DNA of 64,000 nt, taken from positions 586,118 through 650,117 of the forward strand of contig NZ_FNNR01000001.1 in assembly GCF_900106835.1 (NCBI RefSeq), read 5' to 3'. Within the stretch, counting starts at the first letter, position 1; every line of letters starts with the position of its first letter. The notes under the pieces are model-generated. The model worked only from the letters and a program-made list of their open reading frames with translations. It was not told where the DNA came from and did no database searches. Below are positions 50,495-58,285 of this stretch, one piece after another. A program made the position numbers and the translations under genes. Origin of the DNA: Arthrobacter sp. cf158 (lineage in GTDB: Bacteria; Actinomycetota; Actinomycetes; Actinomycetales; Micrococcaceae).

Positions 50495-50853
50495 TGGTCC
50501 TCCACCAGGTCCCTGTAACGGGCCTCGTTGCGGGCAGCCGCGCGGTTGTAGAGCCAGGCACTCAACCCAATCACGGGGTAAATGCCGGCGCCCAGCACCA
50601 GCCAGTCCAGCGGAATACCGAAGATGCTGGTCTCAGCCACACCGGGACCGTAGACGAGGAAGACCGCGAAAACAGCAAGAATGATCAGGAATCCGCAGGC
50701 CACTACCAAGGCCAAACGCAGCTGTGAACGGATCAGTGAACGGATAAAGATCCTCCCGGCGTCCGAGTCCTCGGCCACTTCGCGGGGATACGGCAAGCGG
50801 CCCGGCGCGGCAGTGGCAGACTGCCGCGGCGCTGTGACACGGACGCGGGTCAT
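50491..50853 (-). CDS. Small two-helix membrane protein paired with the symporter
   Basis: The 120-residue protein has a basic N-terminal region, two membrane helices (LALVVACGFLIILAVFAVFLV and WLVLGAGIYPVIGLSAWLY) and an Arg/Glu-rich end. It takes the place that DUF485 proteins hold beside ActP and probably serves as the symporter's small partner, but its sequence is not an obvious DUF485 member. It overlaps both neighbours (ATGA with the regulator gene, GTGA with the symporter gene), so expression is tightly coupled. Confidence 0.75.
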   Translation of the reverse strand: MTRVRVTAPRQSATAAPGRLPYPREVAEDSDAGRIFIRSLIRSQLRLALVVACGFLIILAVFAVFLVYGPGVAETSIFGIPLDWLVLGAGIYPVIGLSAWLYNRAAARNEARYRDLVEDQ

Positions 50854-51569
50854 CCTTGAGGCCGGATGCGGGTGGACTGCAGCTTGTCGCGGACGGAGGG
50901 AAGGTGGCGTCGGCTGATTGGCAACTCAGCACCTGCCACGGCCACGCTGGGCCCGGTCGCCGAGAGCTTGAGGTGCTGGACGTGATTCAGTGCGATGAGG
51001 TAGGAGCGGTGGATCCGAATAAACCCTGCCTCGGCCCACTTCTGTTCAAGGTCGCTGAGGGGAACCCGAATGAGGTAACTGGCCTCGGCCGTGTGCAGCC
51101 GGGCATAGTCTCCCTGCGCCTGCACATAGGTGACGTCGTCGCGCCGGATCATCCGCGTGGTACTGCCGAGGTCCACGGTGATCATCTCCGGTGCGGGCGT
51201 TCCGTCCTTGATGAGCTCGCTGATCCTGTCCACAGAACGGGCAAGCCGCTCTGCGCGCAGTGGTTTCAGAAGGTAGTCGATGGCGGCGAGGTCGAACGCT
51301 TCCAGCGCACAGTCTTCGTCGGCGGTGACAAACACGACGGCGGGCGGGCTGCTGCTGCGCGAAATCGCACGGGCGATGTCCAAGCCTGAGAGAGCCGGCA
51401 TGTGGATGTCCAGGAAGACGGCGTCCACAGGCTCCGATTCCAGTTTCCGTAATGCCTCGGCACCTGATGACGCTCGGTGGATGATGCCAATCCGCTCATC
51501 CCGGCCCAGCAGGAAGGCAAGCTCTTCCACGGCGGGCAGTTCGTCATCAGCGACGAGCACGTTGATCAT
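50850..51569 (-). CDS. LytTR-type response regulator
   Basis: The 239-residue protein has an N-terminal receiver domain with acidic pocket residues in LVADDELPA and phospho-acceptor Asp54 in VFLDIHMP, then a C-terminal LytTR DNA-binding domain (from about residue 135: TRMIRRDDVTYVQAQGDYA, RIHRSYLIALNHV). LytTR regulators bind direct repeats about two turns apart. It pairs with the LytS-type kinase encoded 21 bp upstream. The probable targets are its own operon and the divergent DUF485-actP genes. Confidence 0.9.
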   Translation of the reverse strand: MINVLVADDELPAVEELAFLLGRDERIGIIHRASSGAEALRKLESEPVDAVFLDIHMPALSGLDIARAISRSSSPPAVVFVTADEDCALEAFDLAAIDYLLKPLRAERLARSVDRISELIKDGTPAPEMITVDLGSTTRMIRRDDVTYVQAQGDYARLHTAEASYLIRVPLSDLEQKWAEAGFIRIHRSYLIALNHVQHLKLSATGPSVAVAGAELPISRRHLPSVRDKLQSTRIRPQG

Positions 51570-51590
51570 GATTAAAGACTAACCGGGACC

Positions 51591-52793
51591 TCAGGCGTCG
51601 TGGTCTGGCTGCGACTTAGGCACCCGCATGGTGATCAGGGTTCCTTCGCCAGGGGCAGTCTCGATGACCAGCCCGTGCTCGTCCCCGTAGACCTGCCGCA
51701 AGCGGGCGTCCACATTGCGGAGCCCCACATGGTCGCCGTCTGTGTGGCCGGCCAGCACGGATCGAAGGTGCTCGGGGTCCATGCCGACGCCGTCGTCCTC
51801 GATGGTGACTTCCGCAAATGCTCCGGAGTCGTTGGCGCAAATGGTGATGTGCCCCGGACCCTCTTTGGCCTCCAGGCCATGCCGGACTGCATTCTCCACC
51901 AGCGGCTGCAGGCTGAGGAAGGGAATGACGGTGCTCAGCACTTCGGGCGCGATCCGGAGGCTCACTTGTACCCGCTCGCCAAACCTGGCCCGCTCCAAAA
52001 GGAGATAGCGGTCAATGCAGCGCAGTTCCTCCGCAACCGTGGTGAAGTCACCGTGCCGGCGGAATGAGTATCTTGTGAAGTCGGCGAACTCCACCACCAG
52101 TTCCCGTGCCCGGGCCGGATCGGTGTTGATGAAGGAGGCGATCGCATTCAACGAGTTGTAAATGAAATGCGGGCTGATCTGCGCACGCAGTGCCCGGACT
52201 TCTGCTTCCATCAGCAGGGTCCGTGACGCTTCGAGTTCCGCTAGCTCCAGCTGGGCGGCTATCCAGTCAGCAACCTCGCTGGTGGCCCTCACCAACCCTG
52301 CGCCCGCTGCGGGAGCCAGGGCGGCCACGGATCCCACAACCCGTGATCCGGCACGGATGGGAGCGATGACGGCGCTGAAGTCGTGGCTTCCGTGCTCGGC
52401 CTTGCCCGTTGGGGGATGCCCGGCGTGCGGCACCACCACCGTCCTCCCTGTGGCGAGCACCTCTGCCGCGAGGCGCATGAGCGAGGGCCGGAGTTCCTCG
52501 GCGGCACCATCCCACGCGAGCACCGCGTCGGTGTCCGTCATGGCCAGGGCGTCGCAACCAAGCAGCACGCGCAGCTGTTTGCTGGCTTTGGCGGCACCGG
52601 CAGGTTGGAGGCCGCCGCGGAGATGCTGCCCCGCCCGGGATGCGGCATGGAGCGTTGTGTAGGTGGCGCGTTCAGCGTCGGTGCCCAGCTCCCGGAAGGA
52701 ACGCATCACCTTCAGGCCAACACCGACTACGACGGCGACCGCCAGCACGATCACAGCAATCGCAGCGGCAGTGAAGAGCGGAGAGTCGGGCAT
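51591..52793 (-). CDS. LytS-type sensor histidine kinase
   Basis: The 400-residue protein has one N-terminal membrane helix (residues about 6-28), a GAF-like sensor region (about 60-200), and a His-kinase domain of the LytS/YehU family with the phospho-acceptor block AQISPHFIYNSLNAIASFI. The ATPase boxes LVENAVRHGLE and IEDDGVGMD are present. There is no multi-helix 5TM-Lyt sensor, so the signal is probably cytoplasmic. The ATG at 52793 lacks a good ribosome site, and the GTG at 52817, 8 bp after a GAGG, is an equally good start. It heads a four-gene operon. Confidence 0.87.
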   Translation of the reverse strand: MPDSPLFTAAAIAVIVLAVAVVVGVGLKVMRSFRELGTDAERATYTTLHAASRAGQHLRGGLQPAGAAKASKQLRVLLGCDALAMTDTDAVLAWDGAAEELRPSLMRLAAEVLATGRTVVVPHAGHPPTGKAEHGSHDFSAVIAPIRAGSRVVGSVAALAPAAGAGLVRATSEVADWIAAQLELAELEASRTLLMEAEVRALRAQISPHFIYNSLNAIASFINTDPARARELVVEFADFTRYSFRRHGDFTTVAEELRCIDRYLLLERARFGERVQVSLRIAPEVLSTVIPFLSLQPLVENAVRHGLEAKEGPGHITICANDSGAFAEVTIEDDGVGMDPEHLRSVLAGHTDGDHVGLRNVDARLRQVYGDEHGLVIETAPGEGTLITMRVPKSQPDHDA

Positions 52794-52848
52794 AAGGCCA
52801 GCGTAGCCAATAAGCACGCGTCGTCCTCGTTTGCCGGGTGGGGGGGGT

Positions 52849-52935
52849 GGTTTCCCGGAACCCTCTCTCACCTTTGGTGTGGTTTCCCGGAACGCTCTCT
52901 CACCTTTGGTGTGGTTTCCCGAAACGCTCTCTCGC
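52849..52935. repeat. 32-bp tandem repeat, 2.7 units
   Basis: Units at 52849-52880 and 52881-52912 differ by one base (GGTTTCCCGGAAC[C/G]CTCTCT and then CACCTTTGGTGT), and a partial third unit runs 52913-52935. The array lies between the kinase start and the divergent DUF485-actP genes. The GGAACGCTCTCTC element may be a dispersed genus-level repeat, or the array may be a regulator-binding region. Confidence 0.8.
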
Positions 52936-53014
52936 TTGCCGTTGGGCGCAACGTCGCGACCGTTGAGCGATGGCGTCTGCAATTCTCTGGAACAGTTACA
53001 GCGCCGCGTTCGAT

Positions 53015-53030
53015 AGTGATTGCAGTCACA
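53015..53030. promoter_or_regulatory. Crp/GlxR-type box upstream of DUF485-actP
   Basis: AGTGATTGCAGTCACA matches TGTGA-N6-TCACA in nine of ten defined bases, with its centre about 58 bp before the DUF485 ATG. Crp/GlxR regulators with cAMP control acetate and monocarboxylate uptake genes in related actinobacteria. A 6-bp palindrome GATGTG/CACATC (53051-53064) lies between this box and the ribosome site. Confidence 0.6.
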
Positions 53031-53080
53031 TTGGCAAGGCGTGTGCAGCTGATGTGGACACATCACACTCAGGAGGAACC

Positions 53081-53461
53081 ATGGGTAATGAGGCCCAACC
53101 CCAGGACGCAACGGCGTCCGTGGACTTCCAGGAAGTCCAGACGACGGAACGGTTCAAGACATTACGCAAGCGTCACCGCAGCTTTGTCTTCCCGATGGCC
53201 GTCCTATTCCTGCTCTGGTATTTCGCATATGTCCTCTTGGCCGCCTATGCGGTGGACTTCATGTCCACCAAGGTCTGGGGCAACATCAACGTGGGCCTGA
53301 TCCTCGGCCTTCTCCAGTTCGTCACCACGTTCGGCATCACGGCCTGGTACGTGAGCTACTCCAACAGGAAGCTGGACCCCATCGCGGCTGAGATCCGTAA
53401 TGAGATCGAGGGGCACGAATTCGACAAGGACGGCAATGTGATCAGCGGGGTCAACAAATGA
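53081..53461 (+). CDS. DUF485 domain membrane protein
   Basis: The 126-residue protein has two membrane helices after RFKTLRKRHRSFVFPMAVLF, the DUF485 hallmark, and the second follows KVWGNINVGLILGLLQF. DUF485 genes commonly precede actP, as yjcH does in E. coli, and the products are thought to assist the symporter. AGGAGG at 53071-53076 lies 4 bp before the ATG. The stop overlaps the actP start as ATGA. Confidence 0.9.
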   Translation: MGNEAQPQDATASVDFQEVQTTERFKTLRKRHRSFVFPMAVLFLLWYFAYVLLAAYAVDFMSTKVWGNINVGLILGLLQFVTTFGITAWYVSYSNRKLDPIAAEIRNEIEGHEFDKDGNVISGVNK

Positions 53462-55074
53462 AAACCATGGTCCCTGCAGTCAACGTCGAAGCTCTGAAGG
53501 ACACCACGCTTCTCAACATGGGCATCTTCGCCCTCTTCGTCGCGGTCACCATGGTGATTGTGTTCCGGGCCAGCCGGAACAACAAAACCGCGGCGGACTA
53601 CTACGCGGCGGGCAGGTCATTCACTGGATCACAGAACGGCACTGCCATTGCCGGCGATTACCTGTCCGCGGCCTCGTTCCTGGGCATTACCGGCGCCATC
53701 GCCATCAACGGGTATGACGGGTTCCTGTACTCCATCGGCTTCCTGGTGGCGTGGCTGGTAGCCCTGCTGCTGGTGGCAGAACTGCTCCGAAACACGGGAA
53801 AGTTCACCATGGCCGATGTCCTGTCCTTCCGTTTGCGCCAGCGTCCTGTCCGGATCGCTGCGGCGTTGTCCACGCTCGCCGTGTGCTTTTTCTACCTTCT
53901 GGCCCAAATGGCCGGTGCCGGAAGCCTGATTTCGCTGCTCTTGGGCATCAGCGACTGGGGCGGACAAGCACTGGTGATTATCGTCGTCGGCGCCTTGATG
54001 ATCATGTATGTCCTGATCGGTGGCATGAAGGGCACCACGTGGGTGCAGATCATCAAAGCCATCCTGCTGATCGCCGGAGCCGCCGTCATGACCGCGATGG
54101 TGCTTGCCATCTACGGCTTCAACTTGTCCAGCCTGCTGGGCTCCGCTGCCGAGGCCGCCAACAATCCGGCAGTCCTCAACCCTGGCCTGCAGTACGGCAA
54201 GACCGAGACATCCAAGCTCGACTTCATGTCCCTTGGCCTGGCCCTGGTCCTCGGAACAGCAGCCCTTCCGCACGTGTTGATGCGCTTCTACACCGTCCCT
54301 ACAGCCAAGGAAGCCCGCAAGTCCGTGGTCTGGGCCATCTGGCTGATCGGGCTGTTCTACCTCTTCACCTTGGTGCTGGGTTACGGTGCAGCGGCCCTGG
54401 TGGGTGCGGAAACCATCAAGTCCGCTCCCGGCGGCGTCAACTCGGCTGCACCGTTGCTGGCGTTCCACCTTGGCGGCCCGCTGTTGCTGGGATTCATTTC
54501 GGCGGTCGCTTTCGCCACGATCCTGGCGGTGGTGGCCGGCCTGACCATTACGGCGGCGGCATCGTTCGCCCACGACATCTATGCGAACGTCATCTCCAAG
54601 GGCAAGGCCGACGCAACCACGGAGGTGAAGGTGGCGCGGCGCACCGTAGTGGTGATCGGCGTGCTGGCGATCCTGGGTGGCATCTTTGCCAACGGCCAGA
54701 ATGTTGCGTTCCTCGTTGCGCTCGCCTTCGCCGTGGCAGCGTCGGCGAATCTGCCTACCATCGTGTACTCGCTGTTCTGGAAGAAGTTCACCACACAGGG
54801 CGCAGTGTGGAGCATGTACGGTGGCCTGGCTGCGGCCATCCTGCTGATCACGTTCTCGCCCGTGGTCTCCGGCGCGAAGACGTCCATGATCCCCGGCGCC
54901 AACTTCGCGTTCTTCCCGCTGAGCAACCCGGGCATTGTGTCCATCCCGCTGGCGTTCTTCCTGGGCTGGCTCGGGACCGTGCTGGACAAGCGGCGTGAGG
55001 ACCCGGCCAAGCAGGCGGAGATGGAGGTGCGCTCGCTGACCGGCGTTGGTGCTGAGAAGGCAGTGAACCACTAG
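53458..55074 (+). CDS. actP: Cation/acetate symporter
   Basis: The 538-residue SSS-family protein has about thirteen membrane helices and the ActP pattern: ADYYAAGRSFTGSQNGTAIA, DYLSAASFLGITGAIAINGYD, LPHVLMRFYTVPTAKEARKS, and AAASFAHDIYANV. It imports acetate and possibly other short monocarboxylates with sodium or protons. It overlaps the DUF485 gene by 4 bp. A Crp-type box upstream and the divergent LytS/LytTR operon suggest carbon-dependent control. A hairpin terminator follows. Confidence 0.92.
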   Translation: MKTMVPAVNVEALKDTTLLNMGIFALFVAVTMVIVFRASRNNKTAADYYAAGRSFTGSQNGTAIAGDYLSAASFLGITGAIAINGYDGFLYSIGFLVAWLVALLLVAELLRNTGKFTMADVLSFRLRQRPVRIAAALSTLAVCFFYLLAQMAGAGSLISLLLGISDWGGQALVIIVVGALMIMYVLIGGMKGTTWVQIIKAILLIAGAAVMTAMVLAIYGFNLSSLLGSAAEAANNPAVLNPGLQYGKTETSKLDFMSLGLALVLGTAALPHVLMRFYTVPTAKEARKSVVWAIWLIGLFYLFTLVLGYGAAALVGAETIKSAPGGVNSAAPLLAFHLGGPLLLGFISAVAFATILAVVAGLTITAAASFAHDIYANVISKGKADATTEVKVARRTVVVIGVLAILGGIFANGQNVAFLVALAFAVAASANLPTIVYSLFWKKFTTQGAVWSMYGGLAAAILLITFSPVVSGAKTSMIPGANFAFFPLSNPGIVSIPLAFFLGWLGTVLDKRREDPAKQAEMEVRSLTGVGAEKAVNH

Positions 55075-55080
55075 TCCCCA

Positions 55081-55125
55081 CACAAAAGGCCGCTCCTTGC
55101 GAATCAGCAAGGAGCAGCCTTTGTG
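55081..55125. terminator. Bidirectional terminator after actP
   Basis: The stem pairs 55081-55100 (CACAAAAGGCCGCTCCTTGC) with 55107-55125 around a GAATCA loop, with one mismatch. It lies between the convergent actP and PHP genes. Confidence 0.85.
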
Positions 55126-55133
55126 CGTCTGCT

Positions 55134-56168
55134 TTACTTCTTCAGGCTCAGCCATTCCTGCAGCTGCTTCAGCGGCCAGGTAGTAACGATCCGTTCCTTG
55201 GGTACCCCGAGGGCCTCGGCCCGCTCCGCGCCGTACTGCAGGAAATCGAGCTGGCCGGGAGCATGGGCGTCGCTGTCGATGCTGAAGAGGCAACCGGCAT
55301 CGAGGGCCTGCTTAATGAGGTCGTCCGGGGGATCCTGCCGTTCGGGCCGGGAGTTGATTTCGACGGCGACGCCCCACTCTGCGCACTCCTTGAAGACCAT
55401 TGCGGCATCGAATTCAGACTCCGGCCGGGTACCCCGCGATCCCTGAACGAGCCGTCCGGTGCAGTGGCCAAGGACGTTTGTGTGCGGGTCACTGATCCCG
55501 CCCAGCATCCGGGCAGTCATGGTCTTCTTGTCGGAACGAAGCTTGGAATGGACGCTGGCCACCACAACATCGAGCTTGTCCAGCATGCCGGGCGTTTGGT
55601 CCAAGGTCCCGTCCTCCAGGATGTCCACTTCGATGCCTTTGAGCAATCGAAAACCATCCTGGGCTGAGTTGATGCCGTTCACTACCTCCAGCTGCTTCTC
55701 CAGGCGCTCGACGCTGAGCCCGTTGGCGATGGTGAGATTGGGGGAGTGATCTGTCAGTGCAAGGTATTCGCGGCCGAGCGTATGCGCCGCTGCAACCATG
55801 GATTCGATGGGGGAGCCGCCGTCGGACCAGTTGCTGTGGCTGTGGAGGTCGCCACGCAAGGCAGCGCGCAGGGTGTCTCCTCCCGAGGCCAGGGATTCCG
55901 TTCCGCGTTCGCGCAGATCGGCAAGATAGTCGGGAACCCGGTCTTCCAAGGCCTGGGTAACCACTTCGGCGCTCCGGTTGCCTACGCCTTTAATGCTGGT
56001 GATCCGTCCGCTGCCCACCAGCTTCCGCAAGTCTTCGGGCGGCAGCTTCCGTACGGCGTCGGCCGCTTTCCGGAAGGCTTGGACCTTGAAGGTGGGGGCT
56101 TGGCTGCGTTCGAGCCAAAAGGAGATTTCGTCGAGGGCCTCAATGGGATCCATGGCTCCATGATCCAC
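55134..56168 (-). CDS. PHP-domain protein with PolX-like N-terminus, no polymerase domain
   Basis: The 344-residue protein begins with a helical domain like the 8-kDa domain of family X polymerases (FWLERSQAPTFKVQAFRKAA, HhH motif ITSIKGVGNRSAEVV near residue 57). A PHP phosphoesterase domain starts at GDLHSHSNWSDG near 107, with LTDHSPN, EVDILEDG, ASVHSK, GHCTGR and the late IDSDAHAPGQ supplying metal ligands. The nucleotidyltransferase domain that separates these parts in PolX is absent. It is probably a nuclease or phosphatase linked to DNA repair. The start may be GTG 56168 or ATG 56153 (DPIEALDE). Confidence 0.84.
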   Translation of the reverse strand: MDHGAMDPIEALDEISFWLERSQAPTFKVQAFRKAADAVRKLPPEDLRKLVGSGRITSIKGVGNRSAEVVTQALEDRVPDYLADLRERGTESLASGGDTLRAALRGDLHSHSNWSDGGSPIESMVAAAHTLGREYLALTDHSPNLTIANGLSVERLEKQLEVVNGINSAQDGFRLLKGIEVDILEDGTLDQTPGMLDKLDVVVASVHSKLRSDKKTMTARMLGGISDPHTNVLGHCTGRLVQGSRGTRPESEFDAAMVFKECAEWGVAVEINSRPERQDPPDDLIKQALDAGCLFSIDSDAHAPGQLDFLQYGAERAEALGVPKERIVTTWPLKQLQEWLSLKK

Positions 56169-56229
56169 GAACCAGGCGCACCATCAACAGTGGGCTGTGG
56201 TGATGATGCGCCGGTCCGGCGGCCGCCAC

Positions 56230-56847
56230 CTAGTGGTGGTGGCCCGGTACCAGGGCGGGATTGGAGCCCTGGCCGTTTTCTCCGCTGGGTGCCTGGCCGT
56301 GCTCTCCGTGCGGAACGGCGTGTTGGCCGGCCATTGAAGCGGCCAGTCCGGGTGTTGCCACTGAGGCAACAACGACGGCGGCTCCGAACGCGGCTGCCAG
56401 AAGCCGCCCGGTCCTTGGCTGGCCGTGGGCGCCGCCGTCGTTGGTCTTGTGCTGCCGCCTCAGCCAGCCCGCTCCGGCAAGTGCCATGAGCGTGAGCCCG
56501 AGGGCGGCAAAATGGCTCACATCAAGTGAACGCTGGGTGGTGATGCCCGCCGCCATGACCGCAACATGTGCAGCGGCCGCGAGGGTCAGTGCGGAAATGG
56601 CGTAGCGGGGGAGGACGAGGGCGTTGCGGTGCAGCCCCCACAGCGACCAAGCCAGGAAGGCCAGGCCTGCTGCGAGTGTTGCCACACCTGCCAACACCAC
56701 ACCGGTTGTCACGGAGGCGGCTCCAGTGAGGTATCCGGCGGCCAGGGAGAGTTCAACCATGCCCGCCGCCATGGCGGCGAAGTATACGAACAGCAGGGCC
56801 GCTGCCCTCAGTGTCGGGTGGTTGCTACGCTCCATGGCTCTCGTCAT
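56230..56847 (-). CDS. Membrane protein with His-rich C-terminal tail
   Basis: The 205-residue protein has about five hydrophobic segments, a cytoplasmic-looking RRQHKTNDGG loop, and a last segment (LLAAAFGAAVVVASVATPGLA). It ends with a tail of His, Gly, Glu and Asn (QHAVPHGEHGQAPSGENGQG, then GHHH). The tail could bind metal. I recognise no family. It starts 22 bp after the DUF4383 stop on the same strand, so the two are probably co-transcribed. Two starts (ATG 56847 and ATG 56835) are possible. Confidence 0.65.
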   Translation of the reverse strand: MTRAMERSNHPTLRAAALLFVYFAAMAAGMVELSLAAGYLTGAASVTTGVVLAGVATLAAGLAFLAWSLWGLHRNALVLPRYAISALTLAAAAHVAVMAAGITTQRSLDVSHFAALGLTLMALAGAGWLRRQHKTNDGGAHGQPRTGRLLAAAFGAAVVVASVATPGLAASMAGQHAVPHGEHGQAPSGENGQGSNPALVPGHHH

Positions 56848-56869
56848 CCTCTCGCTCGTGTGCCGGTGA

Positions 56870-57277
56870 TCAGGCGCGGGCTGACGTGACGGCGGCCTTG
56901 TCCTGGGACAGGGCGACACCCAGCAGGACCACTGCGCTGGCAAGGTGCAGCACGTTGTCTGCGCCGTTGAGGGCAATGATGTTCAGCGAGCTGCCGACGA
57001 GGAAGAGTCCGAGGATACCCACCAACAGGTACACACCACCAACAGCGGTGTTGACCGACTTGGACAGCGTCACACCGTTCATGCCGGCGTAAAGCAGAGC
57101 CGCGCCAATGGCCAGGTGGATGATGTTGTGAAGCGGGTTCACAGCGAAGATGATCAGGTTGGCACCTTCAGTGGCGAAGAAGCCGATTCCTGAGGTGACA
57201 AAGAATCCGAGGACGCCTACCAAGAGGTAAACGGCTCCGAAGATGGTGGCGATCAAGCGATTGGGCGAAGTACGCAT
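56870..57277 (-). CDS. DUF4383 membrane protein
   Basis: The 135-residue protein has four membrane helices and the DUF4383 pattern: FGAVYLLVGVLGF, NPLHNIIHLAIGAALL, a repeated GGVYLLVGILGLF and DNVLHLASAVVLL. The two halves are similar (YLLVG...HNIIHL against YLLVG...DNVLHL), which indicates an internal duplication. Function is unknown. GGAAGG lies 9 bp before the ATG. Genes of this family in actinobacteria often respond to stress, but no such signal is proven here. Confidence 0.85.
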   Translation of the reverse strand: MRTSPNRLIATIFGAVYLLVGVLGFFVTSGIGFFATEGANLIIFAVNPLHNIIHLAIGAALLYAGMNGVTLSKSVNTAVGGVYLLVGILGLFLVGSSLNIIALNGADNVLHLASAVVLLGVALSQDKAAVTSARA

Positions 57278-57323
57278 GGTCCGAACCTTCCGATGAGGCC
57301 GGGAGGATCCCGACCGTCCTGCT

Positions 57324-57341
57324 GAGCCCCGGGTGGGGCTC
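57324..57341 (-). promoter_or_regulatory. Hairpin in the DUF4383 upstream region
   Basis: GAGCCCC (57324-57330) pairs with GGGGCTC (57335-57341) around a GGGT loop, with outer CTGCT/AGCAG arms. It lies 47 bp upstream of the DUF4383 ATG and after the start side of the next gene's stop at 57406, so it may end the upstream transcript. Confidence 0.4.
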
Positions 57342-57405
57342 TCAAGCAGTAATTCGGACCATGAATTGACGTGGATGGGTCTTAGTAGGATTTATTTTTG
57401 AACAA

Positions 57406-58137
57406 TCACGGGCGCAGGCGGATGCTGCTCATTTTGAGGTCGTTGGTGCCTTCGAAGACGTACTGGAGGTCGATGGTCTTGCCATCGCATTGCAGCTTGC
57501 CCGCGAGGTCGGCTTTGTTGTTGCCATTGGTGGAGTTCACGTTGACAGAGCTGTAGTTCGGCTTGCATGAGCTGTCCAATTGCAGGCTGGCGATGCCGTC
57601 CACGAAGGATTGCTTGTCCAGTTCGTCCTTCAACGGCTGGCTGAGGTAGTCGTCATAGGCCTGCTCCGTTTGCCCGGACACCACCAGGGTGGTGAATTCA
57701 TCTGCCAGGGACCTGGCTTTGGACGTGGCATTGCCCACCAGGTTGACAAGTACCAGGACGCCCACAACTGCCAGCACGATCACGCCGGCCACGATGCTGA
57801 GGACGATCCACAGGACTTTCCGGCTCTTCTTGGGCGGCTGCTGGCCGTACTGGCCCTGAGGGTACTGGCCGGGTTGGTACTGGCCCTGCTGATAGGGGTT
57901 CTGGCCTTGCGGATACGGGTTCTGGCCTTGCGGATACGGGTTCTGTCCGTAGGGGTTTTGACCTTGGGCGGCGTACGGTGGGGTGCCCGCCTGCTGGGGG
58001 GACGCGGACGACGGCGACTGTTGCCACTGCGGTGAGGCGCCGGTTTGTGGTGGGTACCCGGGCCCGGGTGGAACAGGTGGCGGGTTCTGGCCCGGTTGGT
58101 TCTGGTTGGGCTGGTACGGTTCCTGCGGGTTGCTCAC
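57406..58137 (-). CDS. Pro/Gln-rich single-pass membrane protein with DUF4878-like C-terminus
   Basis: The 243-residue protein begins with about 110 residues of proline, glutamine and asparagine, including repeated QGQNPYP units encoded by a 21-bp tandem repeat near 57885-57950. A basic KKSRK is followed by one membrane helix (LWIVLSIVAGVIVLAVVGVLVLV). An extracytoplasmic domain (residues about 150-243) follows, with AYDDYLSQPLKDELDKQSF and a Cys pair (SSCKPN, KLQCDG). This matches the DUF4878/lumazine-binding-like form. The GTG at 58137 has AAAGGGG about 8 bp upstream. Function is unknown. Confidence 0.74.
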   Translation of the reverse strand: MSNPQEPYQPNQNQPGQNPPPVPPGPGYPPQTGASPQWQQSPSSASPQQAGTPPYAAQGQNPYGQNPYPQGQNPYPQGQNPYQQGQYQPGQYPQGQYGQQPPKKSRKVLWIVLSIVAGVIVLAVVGVLVLVNLVGNATSKARSLADEFTTLVVSGQTEQAYDDYLSQPLKDELDKQSFVDGIASLQLDSSCKPNYSSVNVNSTNGNNKADLAGKLQCDGKTIDLQYVFEGTNDLKMSSIRLRP

Positions 58138-58285
58138 GGTAGTGCCCCTTTCGGCAGCCTTCGGTAGCGCCACCACATGGCCGGGGACCTCTGGCCAGCC
58201 CCCGAATTCGTCCACTTGCATCAAATCGCATGCCGGTTCTACGGGCAAGTACTCATCACGGAATAGCCGCAGGTGAAAAGGGATT

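Noticed and set aside
52849..52935. CRISPR-like repeats
   Set aside because: The units abut with no unique spacers.
53629..55293. 554-codon minus-strand frame opposite actP
   Set aside because: It is rich in Arg, Gln and His, as expected from the complement of a membrane-protein gene, and it crosses the actP terminator.
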